Source of the DNA: Agromyces marinus
GTDB taxonomy: Bacteria > Actinomycetota > Actinomycetes > Actinomycetales > Microbacteriaceae
Direction: 5' to 3'
NCBI RefSeq assembly: GCF_021442325.1
Contig: NZ_CP087879.1
Location: forward strand, 186,001-250,000
DNA length: 64,000 nucleotides
The notes beneath the pieces were generated by a model. The model saw nothing but the letters and a program-made list of their open reading frames with translations. It was not told the DNA's origin and did not search any database. The position numbers and the translations under genes are program-made. Below, piece by piece: positions 51,285 through 58,768 of the stretch. Position 1 is the stretch's first letter, and each line of letters starts with the position of its first letter.

Positions 51285-52235
51285 TCAGCTGCGCAGCACG
51301 ACGTTGCGTGGGGCGTCGCCGCGAAGCATCCGCTCGATCTGCTCGCGCAGCAGCCGCGCCATGCGCGGCATCATCGCGCTCGTCGCGCCCCCGACATGCG
51401 GGGTGATCAGCACGTTCGGCAGGCCGAACAGCGGGTGGCCGTCGGGCAGCGGCTCGGGGTCGGTGACGTCGAGCGCGAAGCGCAGCCGAGCGGATGCCGC
51501 CTCGGCGAGGATCGCGTCCGTGTCGGCGACGGGACCGCGCGCGACGTTCACGACGAGGGCACCGTCAGGCAGGGCGGCGAGGAAGCCGGCGTCGACGAGC
51601 CCGGTCGTGGCATCCGAGAGCGGCACGACGACGATGACGATCTCGGCGCCGGGCAGCAGGCCCGGCAGTTCGTCGACGCCGTGGATGTGCCCGCGCTCGT
51701 CATCGCGGGCGCGGCTCGCGACGCGCGTGAGCTCGACCTCGAAGCCCGCGAGCCGCTCCTCGATCGCCCGGCCCACCCCGCCGTACCCGACGAGCAGCAC
51801 GCGCCGGTCGGCGAGGCTCGCGTGGCGTGCGGGAGCCCAGCGGCCCTCGCCGGCCTCCCGGACGAAGTCGGGGATGCCGCGCTGCGCCGCGATCACGAGC
51901 CCGAGCGCGAGTTCGGCCGTCGAGGCCTCGTGAACGGATGCCGCGTTCGCGAACACGTGCCCCGGCGGCAGCGCGGCGGGCACGCCGTCGTAGCCGATCG
52001 ACTGCGACTGCACGAGCCCGACCTCGACGCCCGCGAGCGCTCCGAGCCGCGCCGCGGCACCCATGTACGGCGGGACGACGATGTCGATCCGGCGCCCGTC
52101 GGCCTCGGCCGGAGGCGGCCCGGTCATGTCCCATTCGAGCACGTCGACCCCGTCCGGAACGCCGCCCGCGGTCTGCTCGAGGGTTCGCCGCAGCGTGGCA
52201 CCGGGCACGGTCACGAGAAGCCGGTCGTCGTTCAT
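51285..52235 (-). CDS. D-isomer-specific 2-hydroxyacid dehydrogenase
   Basis: 316 residues. The NAD-binding core has VLLVGYGGVGRAIEERL, the catalytic Arg in NVARGPVADTDAI, the Glu region in DVTDPEPLPDGHPLFG, and the catalytic His in ITPHVGGATSAM. It reduces a 2-keto acid or oxidises a D-2-hydroxyacid. It follows rhaB by 53 bp on the same strand. A link to lactaldehyde/lactate handling from rhamnose breakdown is possible but unproven. An AAGGATCGAGGG ribosome-binding region precedes the ATG. Confidence 0.9.
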   Translation of the reverse strand: MNDDRLLVTVPGATLRRTLEQTAGGVPDGVDVLEWDMTGPPPAEADGRRIDIVVPPYMGAAARLGALAGVEVGLVQSQSIGYDGVPAALPPGHVFANAASVHEASTAELALGLVIAAQRGIPDFVREAGEGRWAPARHASLADRRVLLVGYGGVGRAIEERLAGFEVELTRVASRARDDERGHIHGVDELPGLLPGAEIVIVVVPLSDATTGLVDAGFLAALPDGALVVNVARGPVADTDAILAEAASARLRFALDVTDPEPLPDGHPLFGLPNVLITPHVGGATSAMMPRMARLLREQIERMLRGDAPRNVVLRS

Positions 52236-52288
52236 CCCTCGATCCTTCCAGAGCCGCGGGCGCCCGATGATGCGCCCGCCCCGATGGC

Positions 52289-53722
52289 TCAGCGCGCGGA
52301 CGGCGCGTAGCGCGTGGGCGCGAACGCCTGCGCGACGAGGGCGCGGAGCGACTCGAGGTCGCCCGACGCGAAGCCCTGCGCGCGGGCCTGCACGAGCACG
52401 TTGCCGATCGCGGTCGCCTCGACCGGCCCCGCGAGCACGGGCAGGCCCGACCGGTCGGCGGTGCGCTGGCACAGGAGCGCGTTGAGCGAGCCGCCGCCGA
52501 CGACGTGGATCGTCTCGACGTCCACGCCCGAGAGCACCGACGCCGTGCGCACCGCCCCCGCGAACGCCTCGGCGAGGCTCTCGATGATCGACCGGGCGAA
52601 CTCCGCCCGGGTCCGCGGCGCGGGCACGTCGTGCTCGGCGCACCACTCGGCGATGCGCCCGGGCAGGTCCCCGGGGGCCAGGAACCGCGGGTCGTTCGCG
52701 TCGAACACCGCGATCTCGCCGGTGACGGATGCCGCGGCCGCGAGCAGCTCGGGCAGGACGACGGGCTCGCCGTCCCGCTCCCACCACCGCACCGACTCCG
52801 ACAGCAGCCACAGGCCCATGACGTTGTGCAGGAACCGGACCCGACCGTCGACGCCGCCCTCGTTCGTGAAGTTCGCCTCCCGCGCGGCATCCGTCGTCAC
52901 GGGCCGCTCGAGCTCGACGCCCACGAGACCCCAGGTGCCGCACGAGATGTACGCGGCCGACTCGGCCCGCATCGGCACCGCGACGACCGCCGACGCGGTG
53001 TCGTGCGATCCGACGGCGACGACCTCGATGCCGGCCGGGGCACCGAGGTCGGCCGCGACATCCGCTCGCAACGGCCCGAGCGAGGCGCCGGGGTCGATGA
53101 GCGGGGCGAGGACGGATGCCGGCAGCCCGAGCTGCGCGATGAGCTCGTCGTCCCATTCGCCGGTCGACACGTCGACGAGGCCGGTGGTCGAGGCGTTCGT
53201 GCGCTCGGCCACGCGCGCACCGGTCAGCTGGAAGCCGATGAGGTCGGGGATCAGCAGGAGCGAATCGGCGAGGTCGAGCCATCCGCTCTGCTGCTCGGCG
53301 GCCAGCTGGTACACCGTGTTGAACGGCAGGAACTGGAGGCCGTTGCGCCGGTAGAGCTCGGCGAACGGCACGGTCGCGTGCACGGACTCGACCGCCGCCT
53401 CGTTCCGCGCGTCCCGGTAGTGGAACGGCTCGCCGAGGAGGCGGTCGCCGCGGAGCAGGCCGTAGTCGACCGCCCACGAGTCCACGCCGATCGACGCGAC
53501 CGCGGGTTCGCGGCGGAACGCGTCGGCGAGGCCGCTCGCCAGGTCGCGGTACAGGCCCGCGACGTCCCAGTGCAGCCCCGACGCCATCCGCACCGGCCCG
53601 TTCGGGAACCTCGCGACGTGGTCGAGTTCGAGCCGCCCTGCCCCCTGGTCGACGCGCCCGACGACGACCCGCCCGCTCGTCGCACCCAGGTCGACGGCGG
53701 CGACCGCGCCCCCGCTGCTCAT
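52289..53722 (-). CDS. rhaB: Rhamnulokinase
   Basis: 477 residues, FGGY sugar kinase. AVDLGATSGRVVVGRV is the first phosphate loop, SIGVDSWAVDYGLLRGDRLL, GEPFHYRDARN and NGLQFLPFNTVYQL are rhamnulokinase-type blocks, and HVVGGGSLNALLCQRTADRS is the adenosine-binding loop. It phosphorylates L-rhamnulose. GGAGGAGAGGG precedes the ATG at 53722. It lies downstream of rhaEW with a hairpin in the 103-bp gap. Confidence 0.93.
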   Translation of the reverse strand: MSSGGAVAAVDLGATSGRVVVGRVDQGAGRLELDHVARFPNGPVRMASGLHWDVAGLYRDLASGLADAFRREPAVASIGVDSWAVDYGLLRGDRLLGEPFHYRDARNEAAVESVHATVPFAELYRRNGLQFLPFNTVYQLAAEQQSGWLDLADSLLLIPDLIGFQLTGARVAERTNASTTGLVDVSTGEWDDELIAQLGLPASVLAPLIDPGASLGPLRADVAADLGAPAGIEVVAVGSHDTASAVVAVPMRAESAAYISCGTWGLVGVELERPVTTDAAREANFTNEGGVDGRVRFLHNVMGLWLLSESVRWWERDGEPVVLPELLAAAASVTGEIAVFDANDPRFLAPGDLPGRIAEWCAEHDVPAPRTRAEFARSIIESLAEAFAGAVRTASVLSGVDVETIHVVGGGSLNALLCQRTADRSGLPVLAGPVEATAIGNVLVQARAQGFASGDLESLRALVAQAFAPTRYAPSAR

Positions 53723-53750
53723 CCCTCTCCTCCAGAGGCTGGGCGGGCGC

Positions 53751-53807
53751 CGAGTGTCCAGTTGGTGTCGGTGCACGGCACGCCGAGGCGCACCGATCGG
53801 ACACTCG
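53751..53807 (-). terminator. Hairpin between rhaEW and rhaB
   Basis: CGAGTGTCC (53751-53759) and GGACACTCG (53799-53807) pair perfectly over 9 bp, with an inner CGGTGC/GCACCG stem. It may reduce read-through from rhaEW into rhaB. Confidence 0.5.
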
Positions 53808-53825
53808 TCGAGGGGGCCGGCGCAA

Positions 53826-55862
53826 TCATCGCAGGAAGGCGGCGGCGACGCCGGAGTCGACGGGGATGTGCAGGCCCGTGGTGCGGGAGAGCTCGGGGCC
53901 GGTCAGCACGTAGACGGCGTCAGCTACGTTCTCGGGCACGACCTCGCGCTTGAGGATCGTGCGATTCGCGTAGAACTGGCCGAGGTCCTCCTCCTTGACG
54001 CCGTAGGTCGCGGCGCGGTTCGCGCCCCAGCCGGCGGCGAAGATGCCCGAGCCGCGCACGACGCCGTCCGGGTTGATGCCGTTGACGCGCACGCCGTGCT
54101 CGCCGAGCTCGACGGCGAGGAGGCGCACCTGGTGGGCCTGGTCGGCCTTGGTCGCGGAGTAGGCGATGTTGTTGGGGCCGGCGAACACCGAGTTCTTCGA
54201 CGAGATGTAGATCACGTCGCCGCCCATCCTCTGCTCGATGAGCGCCTTCGCGGCCGCCTTCGCGACGAGGAACGAACCCTTGGCCATGACGTCGTGCTGG
54301 AGGTCCCAGTCCTGCTCGGTGGTCTCGAGCAGCGGCTTCGACAGCGACAGGCCGGCGTTGTTCACGACGAGGTCGATGCCGCCGAACGCGAGCACGGTGG
54401 CGTCGATCGCGGCCTGCACGCCCTCGGCGTCGGCGACGTTCGCGGCGACGCCGATCGCGACGTCGGTGCCGCCGAGTTCGGCGGCGGCCGCCTGCGCCTT
54501 CTCGAGGTCGAGGTCGGCGACGACGACGCACGCGCCCTCGGCCGCGAGGCGGGTCGCGATCGCCTTGCCGATGCCGGATGCCGCGCCGGTCACGAACGCG
54601 ATCCGGCCCTGGTGGGTCTTGGGCTTCGGCATCCGCTGGAGCTTGGCCTCTTCCAGCGCCCAGTACTCGATGCGGAACTTCTCGGCGTCGGAGATCGGGG
54701 CGTACGTCGAGAGCGCCTCCGCGCCGCGCATCACGTTGATGGCGTTGACGTAGAACTCGCCCGCCACGCGTGCGGTCTGCTTGTTCGCGCCGTAGCTGAA
54801 CATGCCGACGCCGGGCACGAGCACGATGAGCGGGTCGGCGCCTCGGATGGCGGGGCTGTCGGCCGTCGCGTGCGCGTCGTAGTACGCCTGGTAGTCGGCG
54901 CGATACTCGGCGTGCAGCTCGTTCAGGCGGGCGAGCTGCTCCTCGACGCTCGCCGTCGCCGGCAGGTCGAGGATCATGGGCTTGACCTTGGTGCGCAGGA
55001 AGTGATCGGGGCAGCTCGTGCCGAGGGCGGCGAGCGCCGGCGCCTGCTCGGATGCCAGGAAGTCCAGCACGACGTCGGAGTCGGTGTAGTGGCCGACCAT
55101 GGGCTTGTCGGTGGAGGCGAGGCCGCGGATCGTCGGCGCGAGGGCGGCGGCGCGCGCGTGGCGCTCGGCCTCGGGCAGCGCCTCGAATCCGGTGCGCACG
55201 CCGCCGAACGGGTCGGCCTTGCCGTTCGCCTCGATGTACGCGGCGGCGGTGTCGATGATCCACAGCGAGTTGGACTCTGCCTCCTCCGAGGTGTCGCCCC
55301 ACGCGGTGATGCCGTGGCCGCCGAGGATGCAGCCGATCGCCTGCGGGTTCGCGGCCTTGATCTCGGCGATGTCGAGGCCGAGCTGGAATCCCGGGCGACG
55401 CCACGGCACCCAGACGACCTTCTCGCCGAAGACCTTCGCTGTGAGCTCCTCGCCGTCGGCCGCCGTCGCGATCGCGATGCCTGCGTCCGGGTGCAGGTGG
55501 TCGACGTGCGCGGCGTCGACGAGTCCGTGCATCGCGGTGTCGATCGACGGGGCGGCACCGCCCTTGCCGTGCAGGCAGTAGTCGAACGCGGCGACCATCT
55601 CGTCCTCGCGGTCGACGCCCGGGTAGGTGCTCACGAGCGCGCGCATGCGGTCCAGGCGCAGCACTGCGAGGCCCGGCTCGGTGAGCGTGCCGAGGTCGCC
55701 GCCCGAGCCCTTGACCCACAGCAGCTCGACGGGCTCGCCGGTCACCGGGTCGGTCTCGGTGCCCTTCGCCGACGTGTTGCCGCCGGCGTAGTTCGTGTTC
55801 TTGGGGTCGGCGCCGAGGCGGTTCGACCGCGCGATGAGGTCGGCAGCTGCCGGATTCGTCAT
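53826..55862 (-). CDS. rhaEW: Bifunctional rhamnulose-1-phosphate aldolase / short-chain dehydrogenase
   Basis: 678 residues. The N-terminal class II aldolase domain (to about 390) has NTNYAGGNTSAKGTE, DHLHPDAGIAIATAADGEEL with metal-binding His residues, and LGGHGITAWGDTSEEAE. The C-terminal SDR domain has VTGAASGIGKAIATRLAAEG, NNAGLSLSKPLLE and the YSATK catalytic pair. It splits rhamnulose 1-phosphate to dihydroxyacetone phosphate and L-lactaldehyde and oxidises the aldehyde. GAAGGAACGAC precedes the ATG. It follows the isomerase gene by 143 bp on the same strand. Confidence 0.92.
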   Translation of the reverse strand: MTNPAAADLIARSNRLGADPKNTNYAGGNTSAKGTETDPVTGEPVELLWVKGSGGDLGTLTEPGLAVLRLDRMRALVSTYPGVDREDEMVAAFDYCLHGKGGAAPSIDTAMHGLVDAAHVDHLHPDAGIAIATAADGEELTAKVFGEKVVWVPWRRPGFQLGLDIAEIKAANPQAIGCILGGHGITAWGDTSEEAESNSLWIIDTAAAYIEANGKADPFGGVRTGFEALPEAERHARAAALAPTIRGLASTDKPMVGHYTDSDVVLDFLASEQAPALAALGTSCPDHFLRTKVKPMILDLPATASVEEQLARLNELHAEYRADYQAYYDAHATADSPAIRGADPLIVLVPGVGMFSYGANKQTARVAGEFYVNAINVMRGAEALSTYAPISDAEKFRIEYWALEEAKLQRMPKPKTHQGRIAFVTGAASGIGKAIATRLAAEGACVVVADLDLEKAQAAAAELGGTDVAIGVAANVADAEGVQAAIDATVLAFGGIDLVVNNAGLSLSKPLLETTEQDWDLQHDVMAKGSFLVAKAAAKALIEQRMGGDVIYISSKNSVFAGPNNIAYSATKADQAHQVRLLAVELGEHGVRVNGINPDGVVRGSGIFAAGWGANRAATYGVKEEDLGQFYANRTILKREVVPENVADAVYVLTGPELSRTTGLHIPVDSGVAAAFLR

Positions 55863-56005
55863 GATGTCGTTCCTTCGAGTCTGTGGCTGTCGTGACTGGA
55901 TGCGTTTCGCGGTCTGCCGAGCTCGTCAGTCAACGCTGGCGCGTCGCCTGACTCCTGCTCCCGCCTTTCGTGAGGAGGCGTGTCGCTGCGCGCGCCACGC
56001 TGACC

Positions 56006-57172
56006 TCACGCGCCCCAGCCGGCCTGCACGCCGCCGACGCGGTCGGCGGCGATCTGCGCGAGGTAGCCGGATGCCGCGAACGCGGCCATCGGGTCGGCGG
56101 GCAGGCCGCGCGACTCTCGCCACTCGGCGAGGGCCGGGCGCACGTCGGTGTAGAAGGCGTCCATGAAGATGCGGTTCGCCTCGAGCACGTCGCCCGAGAC
56201 CTGCGCGGCCCGCAGCGCGTCGGTGTCGACGAGCAGTGCCCGCGCAGTCATCTCCTGCACGTTCAGCACCGAGCGGATCTGGCCGGGGATCTTGTCCTCA
56301 ACGTTGTGGCACTGGTCGAGCATGAACGCGACGTCGGGGTGGTTCAGGCCGCCGCCGCGCGCCACCTCGTAGACGATGCGGAACAGCTGGAACGGGTCGG
56401 CCGCGCCGACGATGAGGTCGTCATCGGCGTAGAAGCGCGAGTTGAAGTCGAACGAACCGAGCTTGCCGAGGCGCAGCAGCTGCATGACGATGAACTCGAT
56501 GTTCGTGCCGGGCGCGTGGTGGCCGGTGTCGAGGCAGACCATGGCCTTGTCGCCGAGGGCTGCGACCTGGGCGTAGCTCGTGCCCCAGTCCGGAACGTCG
56601 GTGTGGTAGAACGCCGGCTCGAAGAACTTGTACTCGAGCACGAGGCGCTGCTCGTCGCCGAGGCGGTCGTAGATCGTGGCGAGCGACTCGTGCAGGCGGT
56701 CCTGGCGGCCGCGCAGATCGGCCTGGCCCGGGTAGTTCGAGCCCTCGGCGAGCCAGATCTTCAGGTCGCGCGAGCCGGTCGCGTGCATGATGTCGATGCA
56801 CTCGAGGTGGTGGTCGATCGCCTTCTGCCGGACGGCCGCGTCTTCGTGGGTGAGGGCGCCGAACTTGTAGTCGTCGTCCTGGAACGTGTTCGAGTTGATG
56901 GTGCCGAGCGAGACGCCGAGGCCCTCGGCGTGGCGGCGGAGGTCGTCGTAGTCGTCGACCTTGTCCCACGGGATGTGCAGCGCGACCGTCGGCGCCAGCG
57001 CGGTGTACCGGTGCACCTGCGCGGCATCCGCGATCTTCTCGTACGGGTCGCGCGGGGTGCCGGGCGTCGCGAACACCTTGAAGCGGGTGCCGGAGTTGCC
57101 GAACGCCCAGCTCGGCAGTTCGATCGCCTGGAGCTCGAGCTGGTCGAGGACGGTCTGCGGAATGGTGCTCAC
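56006..57172 (-). CDS. rhaI: L-rhamnose isomerase
   Basis: 388 residues, xylose-isomerase-like TIM barrel of the actinobacterial/rhizobial RhaI type. PSWAFGNSGTRFKVFATPGT, VALHIPWDKVDDYDDLR, LGTINSNTFQDDDYKFGALT, YKFFEPAFYHTDVPDWG and VCLDTGHHAPGTNIEF hold the metal-binding and catalytic residues. It converts L-rhamnose to L-rhamnulose. Its start overlaps the mutarotase stop (ATGA), so the two are translated together. Confidence 0.92.
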   Translation of the reverse strand: MSTIPQTVLDQLELQAIELPSWAFGNSGTRFKVFATPGTPRDPYEKIADAAQVHRYTALAPTVALHIPWDKVDDYDDLRRHAEGLGVSLGTINSNTFQDDDYKFGALTHEDAAVRQKAIDHHLECIDIMHATGSRDLKIWLAEGSNYPGQADLRGRQDRLHESLATIYDRLGDEQRLVLEYKFFEPAFYHTDVPDWGTSYAQVAALGDKAMVCLDTGHHAPGTNIEFIVMQLLRLGKLGSFDFNSRFYADDDLIVGAADPFQLFRIVYEVARGGGLNHPDVAFMLDQCHNVEDKIPGQIRSVLNVQEMTARALLVDTDALRAAQVSGDVLEANRIFMDAFYTDVRPALAEWRESRGLPADPMAAFAASGYLAQIAADRVGGVQAGWGA

Positions 57173-57582
57173 GATTCGCTGCTTTCTGTGCGGGTGGTGA
57201 CGGATGCCGCGCGCTCACCGGGCGCGTCGAGCGCGGCGAGCTGGTCCTCGAGGTGGAACACCTCGGGAAGTCGAGGGGCGCCCTGGTCCGGGCGGCGGCC
57301 GTCGAGCGCGATGAAGAACTCGGCCATCTCGGCCTCCCAGGCCGCGGTGCGGGGGTCGCTCGCGAGCGCTGCCTGGGCCGCGGCGTCGTCGTCGACCTCG
57401 TAGTAGCCGATGAGCAGGCCGTCCTGGCGGAGGAAGAGCGAGTAGTTGCGTCGGCCGGATGCCTCGATGGCCCGGAGCATGTCGGGCCACACCGCAGCGT
57501 GGCGTTCGCGGTACTCGTCGAGGCGGGCGGGATCGACCTGCAGTTGGAAGCAGACGCGCTGGCTGATGTTCGTCGTCGTCAT
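57169..57582 (-). CDS. rhaM: L-rhamnose mutarotase
   Basis: 137 residues. RVCFQLQVDPARLDEYRERH, AVWPDMLRAIEASGRRNYSL and FLRQDGLLIGYYEVDDD are the RhaM signatures, with the active-site His and Tyr. It interconverts the anomers of L-rhamnose. About 30 extra residues at the C-terminus follow the domain. First gene of the rhaM-rhaI-rhaEW-rhaB run, facing the LacI regulator across 148 bp. Confidence 0.92.
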   Translation of the reverse strand: MTTTNISQRVCFQLQVDPARLDEYRERHAAVWPDMLRAIEASGRRNYSLFLRQDGLLIGYYEVDDDAAAQAALASDPRTAAWEAEMAEFFIALDGRRPDQGAPRLPEVFHLEDQLAALDAPGERAASVTTRTESSES

Positions 57583-57604
57583 CTCATTCCGGTCCAATAC
57601 GTGA

Positions 57605-57616
57605 TGAATCGTTTCA
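57605..57616. promoter_or_regulatory. Candidate LacI-type operator
   Basis: TGAATCGTTTCA, a palindrome around a central CG with one mismatched pair, in the gap between rhaM and the lacI-type gene, 23 bp from the rhaM start. Confidence 0.55.
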
Positions 57617-57730
57617 ACACTAGAACGTCGCGGTCGAGACCGCAAGTGGATGCACCGCATCCCGAACCTGGGCGCACCGCGGTCGATCGGCGCCACGACG
57701 ACTCGTAGACTCCGACCGAAGGAGGTTCGC

Positions 57731-58735
57731 ATGGCAGTCAGTGTGCGCGACGTCGCGGCCGCGGCATCCGTTTCGGTGGGCACCGTGTCGAACGTGCTGA
57801 ACCGGCCCGACAGAGTCGCGCCCGACACCGTCGCCCGCGTGCTCGCGGCGATCGACGAACTCGGGTTCGTGCGCAACGATGCCGCGCGGCAGCTGCGCGC
57901 CGGGCGGAGCCGCTCGATCGGCCTCGTCGTGCTCGACGTGCGCAACCCGTTCTTCACCGAGGTCGCGAGCGGCGCCGAAGAGCGCGCCGCAGCCGACGGC
58001 ATGTCGATCCTGCTCGCGAGCAGCAACGACGACGCCGAGCGCGAACGCGCCTACCTCGACCTGTTCGAGGAGCAGCGCGTGCTCGGCGTGCTCATCTCAC
58101 CCCGGGGTGAGGACCAGCCGCGGCTCGCGCTCGCGCGCTCGCGCGGCATGCCCGTCGTGCTCGTCGACCGCGAGTCGGAGGACCACACCATCTCCTCGGT
58201 CGCCGTCGACGATGTCGTCGGCGGGGCGATGGCCGTGCGGCACCTGCTCGAGCGCGGTCGGCGGCGCATCGCGTTCATCGGGGGGCCGAGGACGACGCGA
58301 CAGGTCGCCGACCGCCTGGCGGGCGCCCGCCGAGCGGTCGCCGAGGTGACGGATGCCGCGCTCGAGGTCGTCGACACCGACGCCACCACCGTGTTCGCGG
58401 GGCGGGTGGCCGGCGAGGCGATCCGCGATCGCGCGACGGCCGACCGGCCCGACGCGATCTTCTGCGCGAACGACCTGCTCGCGCTCGGCGTACTGCAGGC
58501 GCTCATCATGCTCGGCGACGTCCGCGTGCCCGACGACATCGCCCTCATCGGGTACGACGACATCGACTTCGCGCAGTCCGCGGTCGTGCCGCTGAGCTCG
58601 ATCCGCCAGCCCGCTGCCCTCATCGGCTCCACGGCGGTCGACCTGCTGTTGCGCGAGGCGAGCCGCGATGAGGGGTTCCGCCCCGAACAGGTGCAGTTCC
58701 AACCCGAGCTCGTCGTGCGCGACTCGTCGCGCTGA
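57731..58735 (+). CDS. LacI-family regulator of rhamnose genes
   Basis: 334 residues. The N-terminal helix-turn-helix and hinge (SVRDVAAAASVSVGTVSNVL, NRPDRVAPDTVARV) is followed by a periplasmic-binding-protein-like sugar domain (IGLVVLDVRNPFFTEVASGA, DAIFCANDLLALGVLQAL, IALIGYDDIDFAQSAVVPLS). Divergent from rhaM, so it very likely controls the rhamnose genes. GAAGGAGG precedes the ATG, an ideal ribosome-binding site. Confidence 0.93.
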   Translation: MAVSVRDVAAAASVSVGTVSNVLNRPDRVAPDTVARVLAAIDELGFVRNDAARQLRAGRSRSIGLVVLDVRNPFFTEVASGAEERAAADGMSILLASSNDDAERERAYLDLFEEQRVLGVLISPRGEDQPRLALARSRGMPVVLVDRESEDHTISSVAVDDVVGGAMAVRHLLERGRRRIAFIGGPRTTRQVADRLAGARRAVAEVTDAALEVVDTDATTVFAGRVAGEAIRDRATADRPDAIFCANDLLALGVLQALIMLGDVRVPDDIALIGYDDIDFAQSAVVPLSSIRQPAALIGSTAVDLLLREASRDEGFRPEQVQFQPELVVRDSSR

Positions 58736-58768
58736 GCGCGGGCAGCCGCGCCGTCCGGCCCGCGCGCG